Of a stretch of DNA of 64,000 nucleotides, positions 35,163 to 45,202 are shown in pieces (within the stretch, counting starts at the first letter, position 1; the number at the start of each line of letters is the position of its first letter). The stretch comes from Anaerolineales bacterium (GTDB lineage Bacteria; Chloroflexota; Anaerolineae; Anaerolineales; UBA6663), in assembly GCA_020850595.1 (NCBI GenBank), contig JADZEK010000147.1, positions 62,001 through 126,000 of the forward strand. The letters run 5' to 3'. Made by a program: the position numbers and the translations under genes. Below the pieces are notes generated by a model. It saw only the letters and a program-made list of their open reading frames with translations. It made no database searches and was not told where the DNA came from.

Positions 35163-36626
35163 TTACCCGGATTGCGCCGCGGCGGGGCGCGGCACACCGA
35201 GGCGGGTGGCGGCGAGGCAGAGGCCTACATACAGCCAAAACAGCGTTCCGGCAGACTGAAAACTCATCTGGAAGAAGTAGTGGTCGAGCACGCCGACGGC
35301 CAGGGCCGCCACGAGGCCGGCGTGTGCGCCAAGCCATAGGGCCGGGGCGTCTACACCAGTGGGGGTCATGTCCACGGCGTACACGTAGCGGCGCTGCCGA
35401 AAGGCCCAGCCGAACAGGACTGCCAGGAGCAGGGCAAAAGCCGTGATGCCCACCAGGCCCATTTGTTCGGCCATGAGCAGATAGGCGCTGGAGACGCCGA
35501 GGTAGATGTCAATTTGCGGTGCGCCGGCAAAACCCACGCCCAGCAGTGGGTAGCGGCTAATGAGGATAAAAGCGTCTTTGTACTCGCCAAAACGCATTTG
35601 CGTGGCGAGGTCCTGCCCCTGGACGCCCTCGATGAAGCGCGTGACGTATTCACGCGTCATAGGGAGGACGAGCACGAGCGCGGCGGCCAGCAGCATGACC
35701 CAGATGAGCCGGCGGTAGCGCAGCAAGGCGATACCGGCCACGCCGAGCGCCAGCCCAGCCATAGCCCCGCGCGAATAGGTGAGCACGAGGCAGGCCAGCA
35801 CTACGCAAAAGGCCAGCAGGGTGAGCAGGCGCGAGCCCAATAGCGGCCGGCGGCTAAGCAGTTGCGGGGCGAGAAGCCCGCCGACCATAGCCAGCAGACC
35901 GCCAAAGAAGTTGGGGTCCACCGAGGTTGAGATGGCGCGCTCGGCCTGGCTGGGGTCATCCTCGATGTAACGCAGGACGCCGCCGGAGGGATAGCCCACG
36001 ACGCGCAGCGCCGACAGGAGGCGGTCGGCGACGGCATCGGGCAACAGGTAAAGCACGAGGCCGAGCGCGGCCGCAGCAGCGCCGCACAACACCACCACCC
36101 GCGCGAGGCCGGCGGCTTTGTCCCAGTCGTCCAGGTAATCTACCAACAGCAGGCTGAGCAGGATGTTGAGCAGCAGTTCGGCAAACTGCCGGAGCAGGTT
36201 ACTGGTAAGCGGGCCGTTGTTCAGCCCGGCGACAAAGCAGAAGACCGCCAATGCCACGAACAGGAGGATGGGCGCGTGGGCCGGGGTCAGCGCCACGCGC
36301 CGGCGGCGGCCCGTCATCCAGTGCAGCGCGTACACGAAGAATACGACGCCGATGGCCAGGTCGAGGAAAGTCGGCGTGAAGACGACTTTGACCGGCAGCG
36401 CGGCGAAGGGCAAGAGCGTGATGATGGCAATGACGCCCCACAGCCCGACTTCCAGGCTGGTGAGCGCCCAGAGGCCGGCCGCTGCCGCTAGCAGCGCGGC
36501 CACACCGAGGATTGGCCCGGCGAAACCGAGCAGCGCCCCCACGCCCACGGCCACGCCGGCCAGGGCGACGCCCAGGCCGATGGCCGGACCCCAACCGCCC
36601 GCGAGCGCCCGCCCGCCGGGCTTCAT
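35163..36626 (-). CDS. O-antigen-ligase-like (Wzy_C) membrane protein
   Basis: A 487-residue integral membrane protein with about 11-13 hydrophobic helices and the large periplasmic-type loop of the O-antigen ligase/polymerase family (VQGQDLATQMRFGEYKDAF... YPLLGVGFAGAPQ, the R...H/G-x-G-x-G-type motif). It would polymerise or transfer lipid-linked glycans outside the membrane. It is the last gene of the polysaccharide block, and its ATG overlaps the previous stop by 4 nt. Confidence 0.85.
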   Translation of the reverse strand: MKPGGRALAGGWGPAIGLGVALAGVAVGVGALLGFAGPILGVAALLAAAAGLWALTSLEVGLWGVIAIITLLPFAALPVKVVFTPTFLDLAIGVVFFVYALHWMTGRRRRVALTPAHAPILLFVALAVFCFVAGLNNGPLTSNLLRQFAELLLNILLSLLLVDYLDDWDKAAGLARVVVLCGAAAAALGLVLYLLPDAVADRLLSALRVVGYPSGGVLRYIEDDPSQAERAISTSVDPNFFGGLLAMVGGLLAPQLLSRRPLLGSRLLTLLAFCVVLACLVLTYSRGAMAGLALGVAGIALLRYRRLIWVMLLAAALVLVLPMTREYVTRFIEGVQGQDLATQMRFGEYKDAFILISRYPLLGVGFAGAPQIDIYLGVSSAYLLMAEQMGLVGITAFALLLAVLFGWAFRQRRYVYAVDMTPTGVDAPALWLGAHAGLVAALAVGVLDHYFFQMSFQSAGTLFWLYVGLCLAATRLGVPRPAAAQSG

Positions 36627-38938
36627 CGGGTAACCAGGCCTTCCAGCACGACGGTGTCTTCGGCCCAGCGCGTGCCGTCGGGGCGGAAGGCAGGCAGGCG
36701 GGCGCCGGTCGCGGCATCGTACAAGCCCAGCCGCAGGTCATAGCGCCCCGGCGCCAGATCGGGCGGCAGCGCCAGCCGGTGTGTGTCGGTTATGGTCGTC
36801 CCAGGCAGCCAGGCCGTCGTCGGCCAGTCGCCGCTAACGGGCGGCGAGTCGGCCGGCTCGGCTACGAGGAGGTCCTGGTCGTTGGTCAGGTGCAGAAACA
36901 CCGTATAGGCCACAGCCGGCGGGGGCACGGCGGCGTCAAGGTGCCAATAGAGCGTCAGCGATAAGGCGTCTGTGTTGGCGGCGGTGTTGGGGGCCGCCGC
37001 GTAGCCGACGAGGGTGATCCCATGGTCAAAAGTGGTTTCGTGCGGCACGGGCGGCTCGGGCTGGAGGATCTCCAGCCGGTTCACCCGCCCCACGGGGAAC
37101 TTGACCTCGGCGAGGGTCTCACCCAGATCGGTGCTGATAGCGAGCTTCTCCGCGGGATCTTGGTCCCAAAAGTCCACAGTCAGCCAAAGCAGGCTCGGCC
37201 AGCCGGCGGTGCGGGCGACAGGCAACAGGTAGGTGTCGGCGTAGATCACGCCCGGTGTCCACTGACTGGTGGCGCCGTTGCCGCCGCCCGGCCAGGTGTC
37301 GAGCTTACTGACTTCCTCGGTGCCGCCGCGGCCGAGCACATGCAGCGCCAGCGCCAAATCGGTGGGGATGGGCTGGCGGGCGCGAAAGAACAGGGTTACG
37401 GTGAAGCTCTCGCCAGGACGCACCGGCTGGGCCTGACTGGCATAGCCCAGCAGCTCGATCTGACCGCCATAGACGGCGCGCAAGGGCTGGAAATCAGCGG
37501 GCAGCGCCTCGGGCGGCGTGGGCGTCGGCCCGGCGTAGCGCGGGGCGATGAAGGCAGGCGGGATGATGGCGGCGACGAGCGCCAGTGCGGCGGACAGGGT
37601 AAGCACAAAGCCGCCGGCCCAGCCACGCCCGGCCCGCAGCCGCAGCCCGGGGCGCGCAGCGGAGAGTAGGCCAGCCGCCAGCAGCGTGGCCAGCGCGCCA
37701 AGGGCGCCGAACATCAGCCGGCCCTGCGAGGCGGGCGTTTGCTGGCTCCAGCGCACGATGCCAGCCACGGTGAGCAAGGCATAGAGCGCCAGGAGGGCAA
37801 TCGGCGGGCTGGGACGAATGGGCCGCCGCAGCAGCGCCAGCACCGCGCCGGCCAGCCCGAAGGCGGTGAGCAGGCCGTAGAAGGTGTGCACCCAGGCAGC
37901 GGGTAAGATGGAGAACACGCCAAACACGGCCCAGGCGGAAAGATAGAAGCCATACCACTCCTCACGCAGGAGCGCCGCGAGGCTGATGGCCGGGTCGCGC
38001 GGCCCGGCCATGGCGATCATGGTGTTAAGGCCGGACCAGTCGCCGTAAAGCTGGAAGTTGCGCCAATACCACCAGCCGCAGATCGCCACGGCCACGGTGA
38101 ACATCACCAGTAACTGCCCGACGGCGGCAGCAAACGGGCCACGCCGGCCGCCGACCACGCCGGCCCGCCAGGCCGCCGCCAGCACGACCAGCGCCGCTAC
38201 CGGCCAGAGCACCAGTCCGCTGACTTTGGTAAGGGCGGCCAGCCCGAGTAGCACGCCGGCCAGCGTGCTGCGCCACAGCCGGTGGCGGTCTGGCCGCGCC
38301 AGGAGGGCCAGCAAAATCCACAGCGCGGCGGTGCAGAGCAGCGTGAGCAGGGTGTCGTTGTTGACGGCCGCGTTGATGAAGAGGACTTGTGGGTTCAGAC
38401 CGGCGAGGGCCGCGGCCAGCACCGCCAGCCAGGCGTCGCCGGCGGCGGCCAGAGCCAGCCGGTAAACCAGCACCACGGTAACGCTGCTGAGCGCTAGTGA
38501 CAGCCAGCGGAGGCGGTGCACCGCCAGGGCGGTGCCGGTGTAAGGCGGGCCGCCCGTGAGGGGATGACGGTAGGCGTTGACGTTGTGAGGGTCGCCGGGG
38601 GCGTGGCGCAGGAACGGGTTCTTGACGGTGGCCGCTTCCCAATCGGGCGTAGGCAGATCGCCGGCCAGGGTCTGCATCAGGGCGTAATAGAGCGGCGGCT
38701 GGCTGCCTTCTTGTTCCCAGGGGCCGGGGTGGGCCGGGTCTTGCACGGGCAGTCCCTCGCCGCGCGCCAGGGCGCGAATGACGGCGAAGTGAAAGCTCTC
38801 ATCGGGCGCCTCAAAGACGGGGGTGGCGCGGTCATAGAGCAGGCCAAGCCCAAAGTGCAGCAGCACCAGCAGCGCTACCCAGCGCTGAACGCCGGGATAG
38901 GCCCGGGTGGCGGGAATGGGCGCTTCGGGCTGGCTCAC
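36623..38938 (-). CDS. GT39/ArnT-like membrane glycosyltransferase with two C-terminal beta domains
   Basis: A 771-residue protein. The N-terminal membrane half (about residues 20-470) has the acidic first-loop motif FEAPDESFHFAVIRALARG and GSQPPLYYALMQTLAG, as in lipid-linked-sugar transferases of the PMT/GT39 superfamily; VNNDTLLTLLCTAALW follows. The C-terminal part carries two similar beta-sandwich modules (starting near IELLGYASQAQPVRPGESF and ITLVGYAAAPNTAANTDAL), each with a F..H/L.V....T..W.PG pattern. It is a paralog of the next gene, which it overlaps by 4 nt. Confidence 0.85.
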   Translation of the reverse strand: MSQPEAPIPATRAYPGVQRWVALLVLLHFGLGLLYDRATPVFEAPDESFHFAVIRALARGEGLPVQDPAHPGPWEQEGSQPPLYYALMQTLAGDLPTPDWEAATVKNPFLRHAPGDPHNVNAYRHPLTGGPPYTGTALAVHRLRWLSLALSSVTVVLVYRLALAAAGDAWLAVLAAALAGLNPQVLFINAAVNNDTLLTLLCTAALWILLALLARPDRHRLWRSTLAGVLLGLAALTKVSGLVLWPVAALVVLAAAWRAGVVGGRRGPFAAAVGQLLVMFTVAVAICGWWYWRNFQLYGDWSGLNTMIAMAGPRDPAISLAALLREEWYGFYLSAWAVFGVFSILPAAWVHTFYGLLTAFGLAGAVLALLRRPIRPSPPIALLALYALLTVAGIVRWSQQTPASQGRLMFGALGALATLLAAGLLSAARPGLRLRAGRGWAGGFVLTLSAALALVAAIIPPAFIAPRYAGPTPTPPEALPADFQPLRAVYGGQIELLGYASQAQPVRPGESFTVTLFFRARQPIPTDLALALHVLGRGGTEEVSKLDTWPGGGNGATSQWTPGVIYADTYLLPVARTAGWPSLLWLTVDFWDQDPAEKLAISTDLGETLAEVKFPVGRVNRLEILQPEPPVPHETTFDHGITLVGYAAAPNTAANTDALSLTLYWHLDAAVPPPAVAYTVFLHLTNDQDLLVAEPADSPPVSGDWPTTAWLPGTTITDTHRLALPPDLAPGRYDLRLGLYDAATGARLPAFRPDGTRWAEDTVVLEGLVTR

Positions 38939-41238
38939 GGGGTCACTCGCACCCGGCTGAGGTAGACAAAATCTAGGTCGGTCGGGCGGCCATCATCGGC
39001 CAGGGCTTGGAGCCGCACCCCGGCCGCATCGTACAGGCCGACCTCGACATCATATTGGCCGGGGGGCGTGTCGGGCTTGACGATGACTGCGTATATGTCA
39101 CGGATGACATCACCCGCGCGCCAGGTGGAGGTCGGGGCGTCACCCTGCTGGGGCCAGCCATCCTGACCACCCCAGAGCGTTTCGCCCAGGCCACGGACAT
39201 GGACAAACACGGAGTAGTTGACGGCCACCGGGCGCAGAGCGCGCCAAAAGAGGGTCACGCGCAGGGTCTCACCGGGGCGCAGACTGCGCCGGTCCAGGTC
39301 GTAGCCAACAAGTTCAATCTGATTAGCAAAGTTGTGCCCAAACGGGTTGGGGATTGGGCCCAACCCGGCTACGGTGACGAGTGGCCGCGCCAGTACGCTG
39401 ACCGGCGCCAGCACCAGAGCTTCGGCGCCGTCAGCCAAGGGCGCGCGCGCGCCATCGGCCAGGTCATAGAGGCCGACCTGTAGCGTGGCGGAGACCGGCG
39501 CGTAGGCCGCCTCGGGGATCGGAATAACATAGGCGTCGGCCCACGTTGCGCCGGGTGGCAGCAGCGTGGTCGCCAGCGCTCCCTGACCAGGATAACGGTC
39601 GCGCTGGGCGAGGATGACGCCGGCGTCATCTACTACGTGCACAAAGATACTCCAGTTGCGGTCCATGGCGATCAGGCTCTGCCAGTAGAGTGTGAGCCGG
39701 AGCACCTGACCCGGTTGGGCCGCGTCGGCGGCTACATCATAGCCCAACAACCGCAACTCGCCGCCAAAGTCGGCCGTCCCGGCGGAGAGCGGGTGCGGGA
39801 TGGCGGAGAGAGCGCCGGCCGTCAGCGGAGGCGGCGGCGCATAGTGGGGCGCGATGACGGTGAAGGGTACCATAGCCGTGAGCAGGGCCAGGGCCGCGAC
39901 GGCGAGGGCGGGCAGACCGCGCCATAGCCGCGCCAGCCCGGCCGCCAGCAGCAGACTGACGACTGCTATCGCGGGGAAGACCAGGCGGCCCTGCGACGCC
40001 CAGGTCAGGCTGGTCCAGCGCAGCAGGCCGACCATGACCAGGCTGAGGTGCGCCAGCAGCAGGCCCCACACCACAGCGCCACGCTGATCTATCGCACGCT
40101 GGCCCCGCGACAATGAGACGGCCGCGATGATCAGACCCAGGAGCGCCGCGCCGGCCAAGAGCGTGAGCGCGGTGTAGACCCAGCCTGGCAGAGGCACGCT
40201 AACGCCGCCGAACAGTCCCCAATAGGCCTGCACAAAGCCCACGCGTTCGCCCCACAGCTGGAGCAAGGTGGCGGGGTGCGGCCGAGCGCCGACGACGGCG
40301 AGGAAGGCATTCCAGCCGAGCCAGTCACCATAGAGCTGGAAGTTGCGAACGAACCACCAGCCACTGAGCGCCAACGCCACGGCGTACATGACCAGCACAG
40401 GCAGGAGCAGCGCCCGAACCAGCGCGCGCCAAGCCCGGAGGCCGCCCGGCGCGCGCAGGAGTTCCCCGGCGACCAGCGCCAGCGCGGCCAGCGGCCATAG
40501 GCCGAGGGCCGATGACTTGCTGAGGGCGGCGCCGCCTAGAAGCGCGCCCATCACGACCCACGCCGACGGGCGGGGCGGCGCGGCGGCGCACACCCAGCGG
40601 GCCATCAGCCAAAGCGTGGCCGTGGAGAGCGTGATGGCGAGCGTGTCGTTGTTGACCGAGGCGCTGATGAAGACGAACATGGGCGTGAAGGCCACGAAGC
40701 CCGCCGCTGCCAAGGCCAAATCACCTCGGCCGGGGAGGGCCTCCAGCGCCAGCCGATAAGTGCAATAGACTGTGCCCGCCGCCAGCAGCACTGACAGTAT
40801 GCGGATGAGGCGCACCGCCAGAACTGTGCCGGTCCACGGCCATTGCTCGCGGGCGGTGTGGATGAGGATGTTGTTGTTGCCGTCGGCGGTGATGAGGCCG
40901 TTGTCGGCGTGCGGGTTGACCCAGCGCACCGCGGCCATGTCGCTCGTGTCAATCCAACTCGTCGCCAGAGCCATCACGGCGTAGTACAGCGGGGGCTGGC
41001 TGCCTTCCTGCCGCCACGGGCCGGGGTTGGCCGGGTCTTGCACCGGCAGGCCCTGGCCGTCGGCCAGGGTCTTGACCATGGGGTAGTGCCAAAGCTCGTC
41101 GGAAACCTCGAACAGCGGGGTAACGACGGCATAGACGGTCCCCAAGAGTATGAAGGCCGCCAGCAGCAAGGGCAGGGCCAAGCAGCGCAGGCGATCGGCC
41201 AGCGGCCGAGCAGCAGGAGAGGCGGTGGCGGGGGGCAT
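38935..41238 (-). CDS. GT39/ArnT-like membrane glycosyltransferase, tandem paralog
   Basis: A 767-residue protein of the same plan as its neighbour: LFEVSDELWHYPMVKTLADG is the acidic loop and GSQPPLYYAVMALATSW the shared block; SVNNDTLAITLSTATLWL is the matching helix. Two C-terminal beta modules begin near LRLLGYDVAADAAQPGQVL and IELVGYDLDRRSLRPGETL. Product and acceptor unknown; two adjacent copies suggest different sugars or acceptors on one glycan. Confidence 0.85.
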   Translation of the reverse strand: MPPATASPAARPLADRLRCLALPLLLAAFILLGTVYAVVTPLFEVSDELWHYPMVKTLADGQGLPVQDPANPGPWRQEGSQPPLYYAVMALATSWIDTSDMAAVRWVNPHADNGLITADGNNNILIHTAREQWPWTGTVLAVRLIRILSVLLAAGTVYCTYRLALEALPGRGDLALAAAGFVAFTPMFVFISASVNNDTLAITLSTATLWLMARWVCAAAPPRPSAWVVMGALLGGAALSKSSALGLWPLAALALVAGELLRAPGGLRAWRALVRALLLPVLVMYAVALALSGWWFVRNFQLYGDWLGWNAFLAVVGARPHPATLLQLWGERVGFVQAYWGLFGGVSVPLPGWVYTALTLLAGAALLGLIIAAVSLSRGQRAIDQRGAVVWGLLLAHLSLVMVGLLRWTSLTWASQGRLVFPAIAVVSLLLAAGLARLWRGLPALAVAALALLTAMVPFTVIAPHYAPPPPLTAGALSAIPHPLSAGTADFGGELRLLGYDVAADAAQPGQVLRLTLYWQSLIAMDRNWSIFVHVVDDAGVILAQRDRYPGQGALATTLLPPGATWADAYVIPIPEAAYAPVSATLQVGLYDLADGARAPLADGAEALVLAPVSVLARPLVTVAGLGPIPNPFGHNFANQIELVGYDLDRRSLRPGETLRVTLFWRALRPVAVNYSVFVHVRGLGETLWGGQDGWPQQGDAPTSTWRAGDVIRDIYAVIVKPDTPPGQYDVEVGLYDAAGVRLQALADDGRPTDLDFVYLSRVRVTP

Positions 41239-41255
41239 AGAAGCGGCCAGGCGGC

Positions 41256-42422
41256 TCAGCCGCGGGCGTGATGGGACGCGCGACCGGCGGATGCCCGGTA
41301 AAAGTTGAGCGTTTCGGCGGCGATAGCGGCCCAGTCAAAGCGAGCCGCAAGGGCCTGGGCGCCCCGGCTCAGCTGGGCGCGCAGCGCGGGCGCGTCGAGC
41401 AGGCTGGTGACGGCCAGCACCAGCGCTGGGGCCGACTCGGGCGGCACGAGGCGCACGTTTTCGCCATCGTGCAGTTCGGGCATAGGCTGCGCGGGTGTGG
41501 TCGTGATGATCGGACAACCGTGGGCCAGCGCCGCCAGTAAGCTGCCGCGCCGGAATGATACCCCATCTCGATAGGGCAGTACGACGGCGTCGCAGGCCAG
41601 CAGAGCCGCTGACACCTGGTCCGGCGCCACAAAGCCGGTGCGCAAGATGCGGTCTTCCAGGCCATGGCGCTTGATCTGGCGTTCAAGCTGCGCGGCGAAG
41701 GCCGCGTCGGTGGGGTCGCTGGCGCCGGCGGCGCCGCCGATGAGGAGGAGCTTGGCGGCGGCCCGGCGGTCGGCCAGGAGGGCCAGGGCGCTGATGAGGG
41801 TGTCGCCGCCCTTGGACTGGTTGAGGAAGCCAAAGTAGCCGAGCAACAACTCAGCAGGTTGCACGCCGAGCGCCAGCCGCCACTGGCCGCGGTCGTAGCC
41901 GGCGGGCGGCGCGGGCGCGATGTTGCTGCCGATGGGAATGGAAGTCAACGCACGGGCGACGCCGCGCGAGGCCAATTCACGTTGGTCGGGGCGGTCGGTG
42001 GTGATGACACCGACGGCGCGCGCGGCCAGATGGTTGACGGCCCAGCGGCGCAGGCGCGCACCAGCCTTGGGGAACAAGTAAGGCTCGCGCAGATCGTGGA
42101 AGGTGACAAAGGTGGGCAGGCCCGCGACATCGGGCAGGAGGTGGATGGGGACCGAGAGGCCGTAGGCGGCGGCCTGGTACTGAATGTGGAGCAGGTCGAG
42201 CTTAAGCCGCCGAGCAAGCGCCCGCACCTGGAGCAACGCCCCCCACCCCCACCGGCCGATGACGGGATGCACCGTCACCGGCGCGAGGCCGCGCGCGCGC
42301 TGATGGGTGATGATGTGGACGTCCGCGCCCTGGGCAGCCAGCGCCGCCGCCAACGCGTGGGTGTAGTCGCCCACGCCGCCGTGCTGCGGCGGGTATTCTC
42401 CGGTGAGCAGACCGAGGCGCAT
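41256..42422 (-). CDS. Glycosyltransferase family 4
   Basis: A 388-residue GT-B enzyme: MRLGLLTGEYPPQHGGVGDYTHALAAALAA (first 18 residues are the glycine-rich acceptor loop), a middle SIPIGSNIAP strand, and VVLPYRDGVSFRRGSLLAAL replacing the E-x7-E block. The ATG at 42422 overlaps the stop of the GT2 gene (TGATG), which fixes the start. Part of the surface-polysaccharide operon. Confidence 0.9.
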   Translation of the reverse strand: MRLGLLTGEYPPQHGGVGDYTHALAAALAAQGADVHIITHQRARGLAPVTVHPVIGRWGWGALLQVRALARRLKLDLLHIQYQAAAYGLSVPIHLLPDVAGLPTFVTFHDLREPYLFPKAGARLRRWAVNHLAARAVGVITTDRPDQRELASRGVARALTSIPIGSNIAPAPPAGYDRGQWRLALGVQPAELLLGYFGFLNQSKGGDTLISALALLADRRAAAKLLLIGGAAGASDPTDAAFAAQLERQIKRHGLEDRILRTGFVAPDQVSAALLACDAVVLPYRDGVSFRRGSLLAALAHGCPIITTTPAQPMPELHDGENVRLVPPESAPALVLAVTSLLDAPALRAQLSRGAQALAARFDWAAIAAETLNFYRASAGRASHHARG

Positions 42423-43384
42423 CAGCCGCGCAGCCCCGAGCGCAGCACGGCCCAATAGGCGGCCACGCGGGCCTGCCGCAGCGCGCGCTTGTGGCCAAGG
42501 GCGCCCTTAATGGCTTCGAGCACCAGTTGCGCGGCGAACTGCGCCAGCAGCCACAGGCGCAGCGCCTGGGCCGCGGCCGCGCCGTGATACTTGCGCATGT
42601 AGCGCACCTTGCTGGAGTTGAAGCGGATGTGCGTCGCGGCCGGCGCTTGGGCGCTCGACTGGGCTTCGGCGTGGAGCACCTGCGCGGCGGGCAGGTGGAC
42701 GATGCGCCAGCCCGCTGCCCGAAGGCGGCGCTGCCAGTCAAGTTCCTCTGAGTACATAAAAAACGTTTCGTCGAAACCGCCCACCTGCTCATAAGCCGCG
42801 CGCCGCACAAGCAGCGCCGCGCCCACCAGCCAGTCAACGTCGGCGGGCGCATCAGCGGGCAGGTCCATGGCATAGTAGCGGCGCAGCCAACGCCGCGGGG
42901 CCAGCCGCTGGAGCCAGGTGCTCTCGAAGAACAGCAGCGCGGGAGGCGGAAAGCGGCGGCGCGTGGGCTGCGGCAGGTCGTCGCCCTGCGGGCCGCGGCG
43001 GGGCCAGAGCAACTGCGGCCCGACCAGCGCCACCATTGGGTGGGCGTCAAGGTAGGCGGTGAGCGCGCTGAGCGCGCCGGGGAGCACTACAGTGTCGGGA
43101 TTAAGCACGAACAGGTAACGGCCCTGCGCGGCTTGCAGGCCAAGGTTGTTACCGCGCGCGTAGCCGAGGTTGGCGGGACTGGCGATGAGGTGGACTCGGG
43201 GAAAGTCGGCGGCCACCATGGCCGGGGTGCCATCGGCGGAGGCCGAGTCAACGACGATGATTTCAACCTGTGGATCGGCGAGCGGCAGGCCGGCCAGGCA
43301 GGCGCGCAGCGGCTCGCGCACGTTCCACGAGACGATGATGATGGACAGCGCGGGAGGCGTGGGTGGAGAAGGCTGCACTGGCAT
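42422..43384 (-). CDS. Glycosyltransferase family 2 (rhamnosyltransferase-like)
   Basis: A 320-residue GT-A enzyme: LSIIIVSWNVREPLRACLAG, VDSASADGTPAMV (DxD-type region later at FVLNPDTVVLPG), GYARGNNLGLQAAQGRYLF and GFDETFFMYSEELDWQRRLR, the ED/EE-D motif of WbbL/rhamnosyltransferase-type GT2. The ATG at 43384 starts the homology; the longer frame upstream is spurious. Rhamnose as donor is plausible because gmd and rmd lie a few genes upstream, but this is not proven. Confidence 0.92.
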   Translation of the reverse strand: MPVQPSPPTPPALSIIIVSWNVREPLRACLAGLPLADPQVEIIVVDSASADGTPAMVAADFPRVHLIASPANLGYARGNNLGLQAAQGRYLFVLNPDTVVLPGALSALTAYLDAHPMVALVGPQLLWPRRGPQGDDLPQPTRRRFPPPALLFFESTWLQRLAPRRWLRRYYAMDLPADAPADVDWLVGAALLVRRAAYEQVGGFDETFFMYSEELDWQRRLRAAGWRIVHLPAAQVLHAEAQSSAQAPAATHIRFNSSKVRYMRKYHGAAAAQALRLWLLAQFAAQLVLEAIKGALGHKRALRQARVAAYWAVLRSGLRG

Positions 43385-43419
43385 CGCGCCCACGCCGGCG
43401 AGCCGGCCGACCGGCCGGG

Positions 43420-44391
43420 CTACAAGCTGCGGCTGACGAAGTACTCGGCCAGGTCGGCCAGCGACCGGCGGTAGCGGTTGGCCGGGGCGGCGGCCAGAGC
43501 GACCCGCGCCCGGGCTACGTAGGCCGCGGCTTCGGCGAGCGCTTCGTCTATGGCGGGCGAGGCGCGCACCGCGGCGACGACGTGGGCGACCCGGTCTGAC
43601 TCGCCGGCATGGCCGTCCAGCAGCGCCGCCACGTGCGGGTCGTCGGGGTAATGGTCCAGGTAGCACAGCACCGGCAGGGTGAAGAGGCCCTGGCGCAGGT
43701 CGCTGCCGACCGGCTTACCCAGGCGGGCCTGGTCACCGGTGAAGTCGAGGATGTCGTCCACAATTTGGAAGGCCATGCCGATCTCGCGGCCAAAGTGGCG
43801 CAAGGCAGCCACGGTCGGCTCGCCGGCGCCGCCCAGAATGGCGCCGGCTTCGGCCGCCACGGCGAAGAGCGAGGCGGTCTTGGCGTAGATGCGGTCCAGG
43901 TAACCAGCGCGCGAGGCCTGGCCGCGCCCGATGAACATCTGGTTGATCTCACCGTTGACGATGATCATGAGCGTGCGCGAGAAGACGCCCATGACGCGGA
44001 CCGACTCGGTCTCGGCGGCCAGCTCGGCGGCGCGTGCGAACAAGAAGTCGCCGGTGAGCACGGTGGCGCCGGGGGTCCACTGGGCGTTAAGGGTCGGCAG
44101 CCCGCGGCGCAGCAGCGACCCGTCTATCAGGTCGTCGTGCACCAGGGTGGCAGTGTGCAGCATTTCAATGGCCGCGGCCAAGGCTACGGCGTGGGCGGGG
44201 TCGGCGGCGAACAAGCGGGCGGCGAGCAGCGCGGTGGCCGGGCGCACGCGCTTGCCGCCGGAGGCCAGCAGGTGATCGAGGGCGCTCGTCAGGGCGGGAT
44301 GCTGGTTTTCCAGCGCGGCCGCGCGCAGCTTGGCTTCTACCGCCGCCAGGTCGCTTTGGATGGGCAGGAAGATGTCAGCCGTGGTCGTCAT
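43420..44391 (-). CDS. Polyprenyl diphosphate synthase
   Basis: A 323-residue all-helical trans-prenyltransferase. The first Asp-rich motif is LVHDDLIDGSLLRRGLPT, the second FQIVDDILDFTGD, with GGKRVRPATALLAARLF as the isopentenyl-diphosphate-binding Lys-Arg block. The lack of a bulky FARM pattern suggests a long-chain product (octa-/nonaprenyl type, quinone side chain or glycan carrier). The ATG at 44391 is preferred over an upstream GTG at 44406; tatD ends 16 nt before it. Confidence 0.93.
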   Translation of the reverse strand: MTTTADIFLPIQSDLAAVEAKLRAAALENQHPALTSALDHLLASGGKRVRPATALLAARLFAADPAHAVALAAAIEMLHTATLVHDDLIDGSLLRRGLPTLNAQWTPGATVLTGDFLFARAAELAAETESVRVMGVFSRTLMIIVNGEINQMFIGRGQASRAGYLDRIYAKTASLFAVAAEAGAILGGAGEPTVAALRHFGREIGMAFQIVDDILDFTGDQARLGKPVGSDLRQGLFTLPVLCYLDHYPDDPHVAALLDGHAGESDRVAHVVAAVRASPAIDEALAEAAAYVARARVALAAAPANRYRRSLADLAEYFVSRSL

Positions 44392-44407
44392 TTGCGTCGC
44401 AATCACT

Positions 44408-45196
44408 TTACAACTCCCACCGAAACAGCCGGGCCGCGTTGGCCGTCGTCAGAGCAGCGATTTCCGCCAGCGGCCGGCCGCGCACTTCGGCCAGTTTCTC
44501 AGCGACAAACCGGACATAGGCCGGTTCGTTGCGCGTCCCCCGCCGCGCTTGCGGCGGCAGATAGGGGGCGTCGGTCTCGATCAGAATTCGCTCAGCGGGC
44601 GCCGCCGCGAAAATCGCGCGCAGCCCGGCGTTCGGTTTGTAGGTCAGCGGGCCGTCTACCCCCAGGTAGTAGCCGGCCTCAACGGCGGCGACGGCCATGG
44701 CGTGATCGCCCGAAAACGCGTGCAACACTACGCCGGTCGTCGGGGCGGCGGCGGTCAATTCGGCCATGACTTCGGCGTGCGCCTCACGATCATGAATGAT
44801 GATGGGCAGCCCACGTTCTTGAGCCAGCGCCAACTGCGCGCGAAAGGCGCTGAGCTGGTCGTTGAGCGGCACCTGTTTCCAGTATAAATCTATACCAATC
44901 TCCCCGATGGCGTCCACTCCAGGATGATGGGAGAGATCACGCAGTTCCGCCAGCGTTTCATTGTCAAAACCGGCCACGTAGGTGGGATGAAGCCCCACAG
45001 CGGCGCGCACGGCCGGGTAGCGCTGGGCCAGCGCGATGGCGCGGCGGCTGGCGGCGAGATTCACGGCGGGCACCAGCACCTGGGCCACACCGGCGGCAAG
45101 GGCCGCCTGGAGCACGACGTCGCGGTCGGCATCAAACTGCTCAAAGTCGAGATGGCAGTGTGTGTCAACCAGACGTGGCAGCGGCGGTGCGGCCAC
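44408..45196 (-). CDS. tatD: TatD family deoxyribonuclease/hydrolase
   Basis: A 262-residue amidohydrolase-fold metal-dependent hydrolase: LVDTHCHLDFEQFDADRDVVL (metal His pair), AAVGLHPTYVAGF, AIGEIGIDLYWK (metal Glu), LPIIIHDREAHAEV, GVVLHAFSGDHAMA and LIETDAPYLPPQ (metal Asp). TatD proteins are DNases/3' exonucleases. It follows the phosphohexomutase gene by 6 nt. Confidence 0.95.
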   Translation of the reverse strand: MAAPPLPRLVDTHCHLDFEQFDADRDVVLQAALAAGVAQVLVPAVNLAASRRAIALAQRYPAVRAAVGLHPTYVAGFDNETLAELRDLSHHPGVDAIGEIGIDLYWKQVPLNDQLSAFRAQLALAQERGLPIIIHDREAHAEVMAELTAAAPTTGVVLHAFSGDHAMAVAAVEAGYYLGVDGPLTYKPNAGLRAIFAAAPAERILIETDAPYLPPQARRGTRNEPAYVRFVAEKLAEVRGRPLAEIAALTTANAARLFRWEL

Positions 45197-45202
45197 AGCG
45201 CC